From Struthio camelus (lineage: Eukaryota; Chordata; Aves; Struthioniformes; Struthionidae): a stretch of 64,000 nucleotides of DNA. This document shows, one piece after another, positions 44,568 through 55,900 of this stretch. The stretch spans positions 3,398,517 to 3,462,516 of the forward strand of contig NC_090956.1 in NCBI RefSeq assembly GCF_040807025.1, read 5' to 3'. Below the pieces are notes generated by a model, which was not told the DNA's origin, ran no database searches, and saw nothing but the letters and a program-made list of their open reading frames with translations. A program made the translations under genes and the position numbers. Within the stretch, counting starts at the first letter, position 1. Every line of letters begins with the position of its first letter.

Positions 44568-44783
44568 CTGGCGCCAAGAACGGATTCAGCGAAGCAACAG
44601 GTTGTGGCGGCTTAGATACCAGGGAATCCAGGTTCACCAAAGCAGCATTGGGGCCCAGAAAAGACTCGGGGGTTTTCCGAGCTGCACTCTGTTTGCCTGA
44701 TGTTATGCTTGAGTGCTGGGAATCAAAGAGATCAGGACTTGTGGTACCGCTATGCTGGGATGGCAGAGTGGAACCTGATTCAG
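44568..44783 (-). CDS. EPN2: EPN2 exon with NPF motif
   Basis: 216 bp, acceptor TTGTTACAG. Encodes AESGSTLPSQHSGTTSPDL, then ARKTPESFLGPNAALVNLD and SLNPFLAPG. The ARKTPESFLGPNAALVNLDSLV block is highly conserved in epsins, and NPF binds EH domains. Ends in phase 1. Confidence 0.95.
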
Positions 44784-45730
44784 CTGTAACAACACGAGAA
44801 GAAAAAACAAAACTTCTCATCAATCTACATAATCAAGCAAAGAAAACCCTGAAGTCCCCGACAAAAGAAATATTTTGAAATCCAATGTTTGTATAAGTTA
44901 CATTTAAATGTTTCAGTACATGTCACACCCTTAGCATGCAAGTGGATAAATGTTTTTTTAGAAGAACGCAAAGAAGCTAGAATTACAGTTGCAGTGCTTT
45001 ATAGAAGGCTCTCCCTGACTTGCCTTGATATTCTTTCAACTACGCTGCGATAGATTACACTAAGAGATTCTGTGGAAAAGATATTCAAAAGCCTTGGGCT
45101 TCTGCCCTCGCACTAGACCATTGTTATACCTTTCCGAGTTAGAGTCCAACAGGGTTCTCTCTTTTGCGTCAAAGAGACCTGGCCCAGCTTTGAGTTAACC
45201 ACCAATCTTCCAGGGAGAACCTCACTTAAAGTAAATAGTATCAAAGCACTTACTAAAATAAAAACTGTCAGATCTTAAAAATGCGAGTAATGACCAAATT
45301 CAAAAGAAATTAAAACTTTCATATAAGTAAATTTTCTAATTTGTCTACTATTGTTATCACATCAGAATTTATGCATTTGAGAAATGTAGCCAACATTGCT
45401 CTGCTCTGCACTGTCTGGGCATGAGCCATACTCCACACACATGCTAGAGGAAATTAATTTAGAAGTCAGGCAAATTTCTGGGTCAACACAGCACAGAGGT
45501 TAGAGAGTGAAATTCTACGGCTTACAATGCAAAAGAGGCCAGTTCCCCATGAGTTCATGCACAGGCCAAAATGTTAACAACAACCTTTAACTGCTGCATT
45601 ATCACCAGCTTTGATCTTTTCCTTTGTGAAAGGCTTTTTTTTTTTTTTTTAAAAGGAAATTTAAGAATAGATACGTCTGTTGCTGAGACTATCAGCCAAA
45701 CTACCCATTTGCTAAGAATTTGATTCATAC
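44784..45730 (-). other. EPN2: EPN2 intron
   Basis: 0.95-kb intron, AT-rich. Nothing else recognised. Confidence 0.85.
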
Positions 45731-45823
45731 CTGGCTTTTTGGAAGTTCGAAGTGTGTCAAATTCAGAAAAATCATCCTTAACTGTACCATTCAAATTACT
45801 GAAGAGGTCAAAAGATGTACTTC
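45731..45823 (-). CDS. EPN2: EPN2 exon (FSEFDTLR)
   Basis: 93 bp, encoding STSFDLFSNLNGTVKDDFS then EFDTLRTSKKP. The NLNGT.KDDFSEFD.LRTSKK block is a characteristic epsin-2 sequence containing AP-2/clathrin-type acidic-aromatic contacts. Phases match neighbours; donor GTATGA. Confidence 0.95.
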
Positions 45824-47467
45824 CTGTTCAAAACAACAAGAGAGCTCTGTTGTTAATAGATCTTCAGTTGCATTACACACCCGACCCTACTGAAAGGGAT
45901 TTCTAACCCGTTCACGTTACTGAGAAGCCACTGTCAGGTCTCAGGTTCGCCTGTGCAGAGCAGCTTGAGCGCTTCTACTTTTACCCAGGACCAAGGAGAA
46001 GGACAATGTCAAAAAACGGTCCTTTCTTACAGCATCAGCTGACTAATTCAGAGTGATGTGCTTTTAAACCACAATATAAGGCACACCTTAGAAGGCTGGG
46101 TTTTTAAGCGCCTGCACTACAGGGAGGCACAGGCAGGCATATATTGCTTTGGAAGAAGAGAGTAGCAACAATTTTACAGCCCAGACTATAACAGGTGTGC
46201 TAATCAGCCTTCAAGCAAAAAAATCACTTCTGAATACACTTGCAAAGACAAACGCAACGCGGCTAGAACTTGAGTAATGAATTGACTTACGCTCCCTAAG
46301 TTAGAAGTAGCAGAAACGCAATGGAATTGCGGGAATGTAATCTACTCCAGGTAGAGTTGGTAAGGCCCAGTTGAGCTAAGGCAGCAGAACTTTGCCATAC
46401 TTTGCAACAAATGAAAACACAACATTTGCATAATATGGACACACCCTTACCTCAAAAGGGAGGAAGAAAAGCCACATCTAAATGAAGAATAATCACACTA
46501 CTGAAAAGCTTTCAAGTTTGTTTTACTGTATTTGTTGAAATGTTTTTCTTAATTTAGCTTTAACTGTCAACACTTTTCAAGCAAATGAAGACGCAGACCT
46601 AACTCCATAAAGAGTGCACAAAAAAAGACAAAGACCCAAAAGAATGTAAGTAAAGATTCTGCATAGTAACAATACTTCTTACCAAGAACAAAGACCACCA
46701 CAGTTTAGGAATCGTTGCAATAACGATCCAGTTATTGCCCTTTGCCCAGAGAAAAATGGATTAGACCACTTTTTGCAGTATTCAACTTGCAAGTCCTTTG
46801 TTTATTATGTACTGAGATGAATGACCAACAGAAAATGCATTTAGAATAGCCACGGCACCAACACGAAAACATGAGGTATTAGTAAGGTTCATGAAAGTTG
46901 CATTAGTTACAGAGCACGAACAGAGAGTTACATCACCACCTTCAGCATCTTGCCACACAAAGTTTTAGGGGAAGATTTGACACCTTCAATCTGAAGTAGA
47001 AAAACCTTCATTTGTACCTCTAAAAATCTCCTCAAAGCATGGAGCTGCTCAATCTGTCAATCTACCTCTGCAGAGACATCCATCTGCACAGTATTCATCA
47101 TGATGAAAGGTAAAGTTATAGTAACATTAATTTCTGGAAATTAAGTTCTTGTCTAATTAAAGATAAAATCCATTTAAAAGCCTGACAGCAGCAGCACAGT
47201 CACAAATGCACAGCACGCATCCCTACATAAAAATAACAGAATGCAGAAGGGAGATAGCATGAAGAAAGCAGCAGTGTGAATTCAGAGCTCTGACTCAGAA
47301 TAACGGTATCTGAAGTTCTTTTTGCTGTTAGCTATTACAACTCGTGTATTTTATAGTCCAGCATTGCAAACTGATCAACACAGAGCTGCTGCTAACCAAT
47401 CCACATAAAAATCATTCAGGTCTACATTACTCAGAAAACATGGATGTGGAATGAGGTAGTCTCTCAC
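45824..47467 (-). other. EPN2: EPN2 intron
   Basis: 1.6-kb AT-rich intron without recognisable genes or transposons. Confidence 0.8.
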
Positions 47468-47641
47468 CGGAAGTAGAGAGAGGTTTGTTTGCAGGTGCTG
47501 GTCCCCAAGGATCCACAGAAGGTTTTGCTGCAGTAGATGATGACTGAGCAGGAGCCCAAGGGTCAACATTTTTGGACAGGGACTGAGTTGTGGATCCTGC
47601 TGGTGCTGCCCAAGGATCAACAGAAGCAGCTGGTTTGGCAC
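47468..47641 (-). CDS. EPN2: EPN2 exon with three DPW motifs
   Basis: 174 bp, encoding AKPAASVDPWAAPAGS, NVDPWAPAQSSSTAAKP and SVDPWGPAPANKPLSTS. DPW tripeptides bind the alpha-appendage of the AP-2 adaptor and concentrate epsin at clathrin-coated pits. Acceptor TTTTTGCAG, donor GTGAGA. Confidence 0.95.
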
Positions 47642-50600
47642 CTGCAAAAAGAGCCAGCAGGAACAAAAGTAACTTGTAGCTTCCCTTCAAAAAGCTGTCC
47701 TGGGGGATTAATTTCTTTTACGGGCTGCTATTGTCAAGGAAAAAACAAAGATGTAAATCAGTTCAACATTAGACACTGAGTTTTTATCAGTATTCCTACA
47801 TGATACATGCAGGACAACACACACAGCTACATTCTGTGGAAGATAGCTGAATAAAGTTAAGCTTTCATTTGAAATTAAATTAAAATCTGCAGTTCCAACA
47901 ACGAGAAAATAAAACTTGCTTTCGCTATAAACATTGCCACCACAGAGAATATCTGACTTAAAATCACAGGGTGTATTTACAATAAACTGAAGGGAAAGAA
48001 GAATTCCATAAAATATTTAGGTAAAATAAACACACAATGTACGACTTGGACAAGGAAAAAAAATCTGAGAGATTCACAGATAATAATTTTAAGCCTCTTT
48101 CTACTATACTGTTACTTTGTTTAAAAAAAAAAACAACAACAACAACAACAACACAAAACACACCACAATACAATTAGCTCTCCCCGAGATAGTTTTGGTT
48201 TTTTAGCCTCATTTGTAAGCACTCTTCCTGACACAAATCTAAGTTGTCTGCTGATACCCCTTCCCACATTTTGTAACTACAGTAATTGCATGTTCAGGAT
48301 TCACGCTTTTATTGGAAGATGCTGACAACTCTTTACTCCTACAAATCCAGATCACCAAATTACTTGTCTGTCAACAGTGTTTACAGGTCCTGCACAAAGT
48401 TAGGGTTTCATTCTGCCAAATGTCAAACTGGGGTGGGAGAGGAGAGGGAAGGGAAGGAAAAAACAAAAACAAAAAACCCACAAACTTGCCTCACTATGTA
48501 TAATTTGCTGCCCATTTCTTCCTCTTCCCCAAGGTATTACTTACTGCTATTCACTTTAGGTGGCCTCTTTTTCCTTCTTCCATTATATAAAGTTATTTGG
48601 GCTCATCAAACCCTGGGACCATCAAAGTAAATCACATTTCCTATTTGTAGAGGGCCAGGTCCGCGCTGGAAGGTATTGCTCCCAGTTTGTTTGTCTCATT
48701 CGTTCCCACCCCTCTTTTCACCCCCTCAGCCATGAAAGTACAGGGATGGGAACTTAATACTTTAAACAAACATCTTGTTCAACTATAAGATGATCGGTTA
48801 CCTTCAAATCAGATAGTACATGCACACGTTTCTTTTCCCCAGTGAAACTTCTAGAACAGCCATGGTTTAATTACTAAATGAAAAGAACTGTATCATCCAG
48901 GAGTAGGACAGAAATACCCATGCAATAAGCACCTATCACCTTTAATCACTTTGCCTCTTTCAGGTTACAACTAAGCGCTGTTCTGTTTTTTTAAAATGCA
49001 CACAAAACCCATTGGCATCTTATTATTCTTTTTGAAAACCAATTCAATGCTACACATGTTGGCACAAATTCCAGTTTGCAATGTTGGTCTTTCACTTTTA
49101 TCAATAGGTGGCATAGCCTTGCTGCAGCTTCAGAACAGGGAATGCTGAAATCCTCCAAATAAATCCAACTACTCCCAGTCCAGCACTCAGATTTCTTTTA
49201 TCTGCCCTTAGTGCTGAGTTACAATCAATGCCACGCAAGAAATGCTAATGACAGAGCTTCTCATAAATGGAAGCTTTCAAAAAAAAGTCTTTTCTCACAG
49301 CTCACAAAATTAGAGCATTTGGGAAGATACCTTCCCTTTGCTTCCAGTATCTCTGCTGAAATGCCAAAGCACATACAGGATTTAAGAACCATGATTCAGT
49401 GACTCACTGTTTTATTAGCAGTCAAATTCATAAATCTCACATCTTCAAGACTATCCTTGGCAGCCAAGTAACGGGCCAGCTGGAATAAGGGGTTGTTATA
49501 AATGGCATTAATAAAGTTGGGAACCACTGAGAGGAAATGCTACAGCTGCAACCAATTCAAGGAAAAATAGTCAATGGATGATATATCAAGCACAAGATTT
49601 GAAGGAGGTGGGTTTTTTTTTTTGTTTTTAAACATGGAAAATTACACTGAACAGTCTTAAAGCCCTGAAACGCTGACTTTTTCCAACCTACTGTTTGACA
49701 GCTTATCACCAGAAAAGACACAGATTACACTTAAACAATGAACTGTGGTTGGCCCAGCAGCTAAGCAAGTGCATTTAATGCCATCATGAGAGAGGAAAAA
49801 AAAACAGTGAGCTTCAGTATTAAACTCCAAAATTTTTATCAGGAATCTGGAGGGTAGAATACTTACTGCTAACGCAAATGACTTTGAAGCACTATATAGC
49901 TGAGGTGCTAGAAACACCAGCCTAAAGCAAAACTGGCAGAACTAAGCTGTTAGTGTTCAGGACTGGATAGGAACCTCCCCCCCACACAGAAGCCCAACTC
50001 CAACAAAGAACAGATCCAGCTCCGTTCCCAAAGACACAGTATGTTGAACACCTACTGTGAGGAACCATCAGCTTTCTTACGCAAAGGAGCAACTCCTTGG
50101 ACAGACTTTGGCTAACCTAGAAAACAGCACACTGCATAGGCAGCAAAACACATACAAAAGCAAGCACAGAACCAGCTGGACTTATGGCTCTTCAACATGT
50201 GAAGCGTTGGATCTTTCACTTCAAAATCAGATTCCATGCATGTAGCATCAAAAGTTCATGAAACAGTGAGAATTTTTAACATGGTAGAAATCGTCACTTA
50301 AACAATTCAACCCATCTGGTTTTGACTGTATACACATCCTATTTCAGTAGGAGTAGTATTAAAGATATTGTAATTCAGAACTACAGCCTTTCTAAATTAT
50401 AGCATCCTGACTGAATACTATATTAAGCGTTGACAAGTGTCTCAGTCCCATGACACTGGACCGAACCAGCAGTCAAACCACAAGCATCCACCCAGGACGA
50501 GACAAGTTGTTTCTGCTGCACAAACAGAAGCCAAAGGTTCTATTTTCTCCTCCTTCTTAAAATTCATCATTCACACGCGCACACAAATCAACTGCTCAAA

Positions 50601-50812
50601 ACAGAAAAGGAACGTAACTTCCACTCATTTCTGCTTGAAAATGAGTTAAGGGAATGTTACTTCTAAACTATGGAAAGCAACCAAAATGGACCAATATACT
50701 GACTTTACAAAGTGGGACGTTTTGCACTGTTACTGAAGAACTTGAAAAAGCTCAATATTAAAAAGCAAAAAACTTTTAAGACAGCATTCCTTCTGGCAGA
50801 GTTTGCTCTTAC
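47642..50812 (-). other. EPN2: EPN2 intron (3.2 kb)
   Basis: AT-rich intron with an (AAC)n tract at about 48,130-48,155. No gene recognised. Confidence 0.8.
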
Positions 50813-50969
50813 CAAATGATTGCCATGGGTCAGAGGCAGTAGCTGCAACTGCAGATCCTCCCCAGGGATCAGTTTGGTTTGCAACAGCAGGAGGTCCCCA
50901 AGGCTCCGTTTTCTGTGGCGCTGGTGCCGATGAGGGTAGGGCATCCATTAGGTCCAACAAAGTTGTATG
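50813..50969 (-). CDS. EPN2: EPN2 exon with clathrin box and two DPW motifs
   Basis: 157 bp. It opens HTTLLDLMDALPSSAPAP, containing the clathrin-box LLDLMD, then EPWGPPAVANQTDPWGGS and TASDPWQSFG. The clathrin box binds the clathrin heavy-chain N-terminal propeller, and DPW binds AP-2. Compared with my memory of mammalian epsin-2, about six residues before the TTLLDLMD block are absent at the chosen acceptor (CCCTCAG|CAT), which is required by phase. This could be a real species difference. Confidence 0.93.
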
Positions 50970-51246
50970 CTGAGGGCAGGAACAGTCTGAGCTTTAATCA
51001 AGAGTATTACTAATCTGAAGTACAAACCCATGAGAGTGAAGAAGCAACTTTTTTTTTTTTTTTTTTTTTTCCTTTTACACACCTGCATCGACTAGTAGTT
51101 TGAAATTTAACCCACATGGAAGAAGCTTTAAGCTATACAACAAAGCAATCCCAAAAGCATAAAAGAGCTCAGTATTAAGCTATTTTGTGTTACTGTATTT
51201 CAGCTTTTGGCAGCATAACCGGGAATTTCTTAGTTGAAGGCACTAC
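50970..51246 (-). other. EPN2: EPN2 short intron
   Basis: 277-bp intron containing a plus-strand T22-type homopolymer at about 51,049-51,070. Confidence 0.85.
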
Positions 51247-51339
51247 CTCCTTCTTTTTGGGAATTTTAATTGTGTCTCTGCGACTCTCCTCCAGAGCCAT
51301 CTGTAATCTCAGATCATCTCCGCGTCTGAGGCGCTCCTC
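51247..51339 (-). CDS. EPN2: EPN2 exon with second UIM
   Basis: 93 bp, 31 codons: EERLRRGDDLRLQMALEES then RRDTIKIPKKKE. D-L-R-L-Q-M-A-L-E-E-S fits the ubiquitin-interacting motif (acidic patch, Leu, Ala, Ser). Such motifs bind ubiquitinated receptor cargo. Donor GTAGTG, acceptor TTTGCAG, phase 0. Confidence 0.95.
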
Positions 51340-52870
51340 CTGCAAAGGAAATCAACACTGTTGATATAGACCATTAGCCTAGACTGTGCTGCTCCAGGTG
51401 GCTAGCCCCGTTGGCAGGACACTGCCAGGGAAGGCCTGTGCAGCACTCCCTGCCACCCTAGGAGCGATGTGCACCACAGGCAAGTGCAGTGGGATTGCCA
51501 GGCCTATTTGCTGTAATTTATACATAACACAAACGGAGAAAAATTTTCTTGTGAATCTCACCTCACTCAAACAGAGGTTAGAAACAACCTGACCCTGTAA
51601 CACCAATATAACAGCGTGATCATTAAGCCAACATCAATTCTGCTGACTGACGTTTACCCTCATGTTGTTTTACTCCCAATGGAAAAGCTATAAACGAAAC
51701 ATTCTTTCCAAAAATTAAGTTACAATGCTATAAACACCATGGAATTGTAAAGATAAAGAAAATATCCCATCTTTAAATTACTATAGCGCTTTTGATCATT
51801 CAAATCACCACTGAAGGGCGTAGCAATTTAAATTTTAGTTCTCCTGACTTTTGACAGCCTCCCTCCACATCTAGCATTATTTATAGATATAACAGGTGTG
51901 TTAAGTGAATGATCTAGCCAACTCTGTGCATATTTTATAAGTTTTTAAACATCTCTAAACTACCACGCTTGTGGTAGATCCAACTATTTCAAGTTTTTTT
52001 GCTTGCACCACACCTTTCAGAAGCTGACAAATTCCCTAACCGGCATTTCCCTTGCAATTTTTAAAGTTGTTTCAACTGATACATGCTATGTGGTTGGGAG
52101 TTTTTTTCTTTTTAAGCTTCATTGCTAAACAATGAGAAAGTTTACTGGGTTATAGTTCCCCTCTCCAAGCACAGAGATACCGATGCTTAACACACAGCTG
52201 TAAGCTAAATTTTTCACAGAAAGCCCCTAAATTATTAGAGGCGTTCAGTACGGCTGGCTTGAATTTTCACCAATAGCTGAGGTTCAACAATGTTTTGTAC
52301 ATATTAATATGCAGTAGACTTTACCCAGAATTACAGCTTTTACTCCAAATTCGGAACGAACCTCCCAAGAATTAACATATTAATATAACCAATGTGATCG
52401 AACTTAACTGTTTAAAAATAGGCTCTTTATAAATATTCTAGCAGTTTATGTCAGATCACCCTTCTTTTCCAGACAATCTAATCAAATGAACAGATCATTC
52501 AAAATTCCCTTGTAATTAAAATTCACTGACTTTTTTTAATGCTGGCCCCAATATTATAAAGGCTTTCAGGACTAGTCACGTTTTCACTTCTTCGTAACTG
52601 AAAACGGCTTCAATAACGTGATGATTAACATCCTCCCACACCACAAATTCTTCTTGCAAGATGACTGTCATCTCCCACTAGTCTCAACAGCACTGAGGCC
52701 ACAGTTAATTTAAACAATTAAAAAATAAAAATAAAATTAAAGAGCAAACATCTTCCAAAAGGGCCATTCTCTCCCTCTATTCCACCTGCAGCTAATCCAA
52801 GCTGCAGCTGAAAAAAGAGGATTGTAGTCTCAACTATCAATGCACAGACGCTTTAGCCATAGGAACTGAC
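51340..52870 (-). other. EPN2: EPN2 intron
   Basis: 1.5-kb AT-rich intron. Nothing recognised. Confidence 0.8.
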
Positions 52871-52983
52871 CTGCTCTGCAACTTCCCTGCTCATTGCCAA
52901 TGCAAGCTGCAGTTGGAGCTCTTCTTCTCCGCTTGTCTGAGGCCGTGCCTGCTCTAGCTCCGAGGAAACTCGAGGGGATGTAG
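52871..52983 (-). CDS. EPN2: EPN2 exon with first UIM
   Basis: 113 bp encoding STSPRVSSELEQARPQTSG and then EEELQLQLALAMSREVAEQ. The second part is a canonical UIM (E-E-E-L-Q-L-Q-L-A-L-A-M-S). Acceptor TCTCCAACAG, donor GTCAGT. Confidence 0.95.
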
Positions 52984-55900
52984 CTGTTGGAGACAAACAC
53001 AGCAAATATAAAACACTAAGTAACAACAACAACAACAACAAAAAAAACACGTTAACAGGTTTGATTACTTCTCTTACCAGACTGCCCCACTTCCACACAG
53101 CCATTCTCAAAAGCCAGCAATGCCAAATACAACGAGAGGCGACCTGGGGTGCTAAGGGCCCCCTGGCCATACTCCACTCTCTGAACTCTCAGAGATAAAG
53201 TTCATACAAATAGCTGAACATGTTCAACTCTCAGATGAGATCAAGAGGCAAGAAAAAAGTTTAAGAGGGAAAATTCTGCAAAATAGCTCAATTGCTTTAA
53301 ATGAAAAATGTTCCTGGAAAATAAAGTTTTCTGTTTTTTTTTAAGTAGTGAGAATTTTTATATCAACAAAAATCAACAAGCTTACAAGAACGAATGCTAG
53401 AGACCCTGCCGCAGCAAATCAGAGCTTGAGACAGACAGAGACAGGTCACTGACTTAAAAAACTGTAGAATTCATAATTCAGGAAACATTTGTTGAAGCAT
53501 CTTACATGTACCAATGTCAATGTAAGGATTTGCTGGGAGTCAGCCAATACCATGGTAAAATTGGATACCACCCACTTTTCTGTAAAATACAGAGGCTTAA
53601 GAACAGTTCTTTCTGTCTCCCGTTTAACTGCTAAGCCTGCTCAGAGACAAACAAATCAGCTATTCATACTTAAAATTTACAAAATACAGTATCCTCCTCT
53701 GGGGGAAAAAAAGTATTTAAGTTTGGGAGGGTTGTTTGGCTTTTGGTTTTGTGTGTGTGGTTTTTTTTGTTTGTTTGTTTTTAAATCTTGCACACAGACT
53801 TCTATTAGCCAAGAATTAACTGATAATCTGCTTCCCATCTTCCCCTCAGAACGAGAACCAAGGTTGACAGCTAAAATATATGATTTTTCAATACACAAGT
53901 CGTCTTCTGTTCACGTCTTCACTACCACAGCATGCGGAAAATCCTGTCCCAATGGGAGAACTGTAATGTGTTTACCACTATACAACAATTAAATAATTCC
54001 TGGGCTCTCCTAGATAATTCTACAGCAACCAGATTATCTACACTGATACTTTATCTTACACCGGGGTTTCTATTTAATGGTTGGAAAGGGAATTACAATT
54101 TTGCAAAATATATATTAACATTTCATTAAAAGGAACCATATTTTAAGGCTAGGATGTCAAACCCAAAAGAAATTAAGTTCCTTTTAAATAGTTCAGCTGG
54201 GTATTTAAAAATTAGATTGCCAAATAGTAATTTTAAAAACATGTTTTCAATCACCACTTTAACTCTCCCAATTACTTCCCAGCTTTATGTCTCCCTAACA
54301 TAGATTTCTAGCCAAAATGTCATTGTAAACTAAAACATGTATCCTCCTCCCTCATCCAGCAGGCAAGAGGGAAGCTGGTTCTCCATAAACAATGCATGCC
54401 TTCTCCTTTCCATCTTGCACTCAGTATGGCATCCCATCCCATTCTATTTCTGAAGGACCAAATTAATATATCATCGGAAGCTAGATTATTTCATGCTGTG
54501 CTGGTCCTGAAGCTTTCAAGCCAACCATAGAAGCTTATTACTTCACGTTTATGAAGATGTTACTGCTACCTCAATTCTATTGCTTTTTCAAACTCTTTTT
54601 CATAGAGAGTACCTAAATTTGGTCTGCTTCACAAGGACTTTTTTCCTTCAAAAGTCACTGATGGGGTCTCCAATCTATTTGTACCATTACAGATCTGAGG
54701 CAGGAATGAAAGGGACATTAGGGAACAGGATGTCCGACAGCGTGCAAAAGCACGACCTTAAAAATATTCAGACTTTGCAAACATTTTAAAGATAAAAATA
54801 AAGAATGAAAAAGAAAATGGAATAAAACTCAGCAAGAGGTTACCCAAGAGGTAGAGCAGGACAGAGAAAATCTGATATCTTTCTCGGATCTTTTTGTCAA
54901 AAGGAAAAGCAGTAGAAATAATCTCAGTAGACCATTTTACAATGCCAAATAGGAATGTTACAGAGAGGTTCGTGTAATAACTGTAAAGAAGTCAAAAAAA
55001 AAAGTTACATACACATCTGAGGGAGAGATTGTATCATAATGCCTATCACAAAGGAAGTTTACTAACAGTTTCTCAACAACTGACTTTAAAGACTGACCTT
55101 AAGAAAAAAATAAGTAAACAAGCAAAATGCAGTAGGTTATGGGAAAATGTGAAGACAACGCTAAGAAAAATTATCAGACTAGAGGGAGAAACTGGAATAT
55201 AAAGAAAACAGTGGACTGAGAAGGGGAACAATAAAAACAGGATGATATTGAGAAAGTGAAATGATTTCTTCAGTGACAATATCTTCTACAAATCGGAGGG
55301 TCATCGACTAGAAGCAACAGAGATGTAAAGAATTCTGTATACTACTAAACATACGATAACTGTCAGCCACTATCTTAATACAGCTATCTTTAACATTAGC
55401 GCTACTACAAGAAAGCATTAGTCAGAATTCATCTAATATGCCAAATGCAATTCTGGTCATACCAGTTCAACACAGATGATTTCAAAACTGAACGGACGTG
55501 GAGTTGCTTACCTTCAGAGAACACAGAATATTTTATATTTTTATCTTTGTAAAAAGAAGACTGAGCAGATTATGATTGCTAAACACAACAGACTTGAAAA
55601 TATCACAGAATGAGAAAAGCTATTTAAAATAAAGGGACAAAAACCAATGGTATAAATTGATCATGAATATATCTGAGATACAAACAGAGGTGTATAACCT
55701 CAAAGCAGCGGCTTTCCAGCAGGAATTATAGAAAGTGAGAATCATAACGAGCTTCAAAACAGAGCCTGATAAGCATATAAATGGGATACCACCTGGTCAC
55801 CTGAGAACAGATGGCAACTGGACTAGGAACAAGAAGGTGCCTTTGGGTCTTCTGTTTCCTCAACTGCAGCTACGAGTGTGGAGGGGGGAAACGTGATTCC

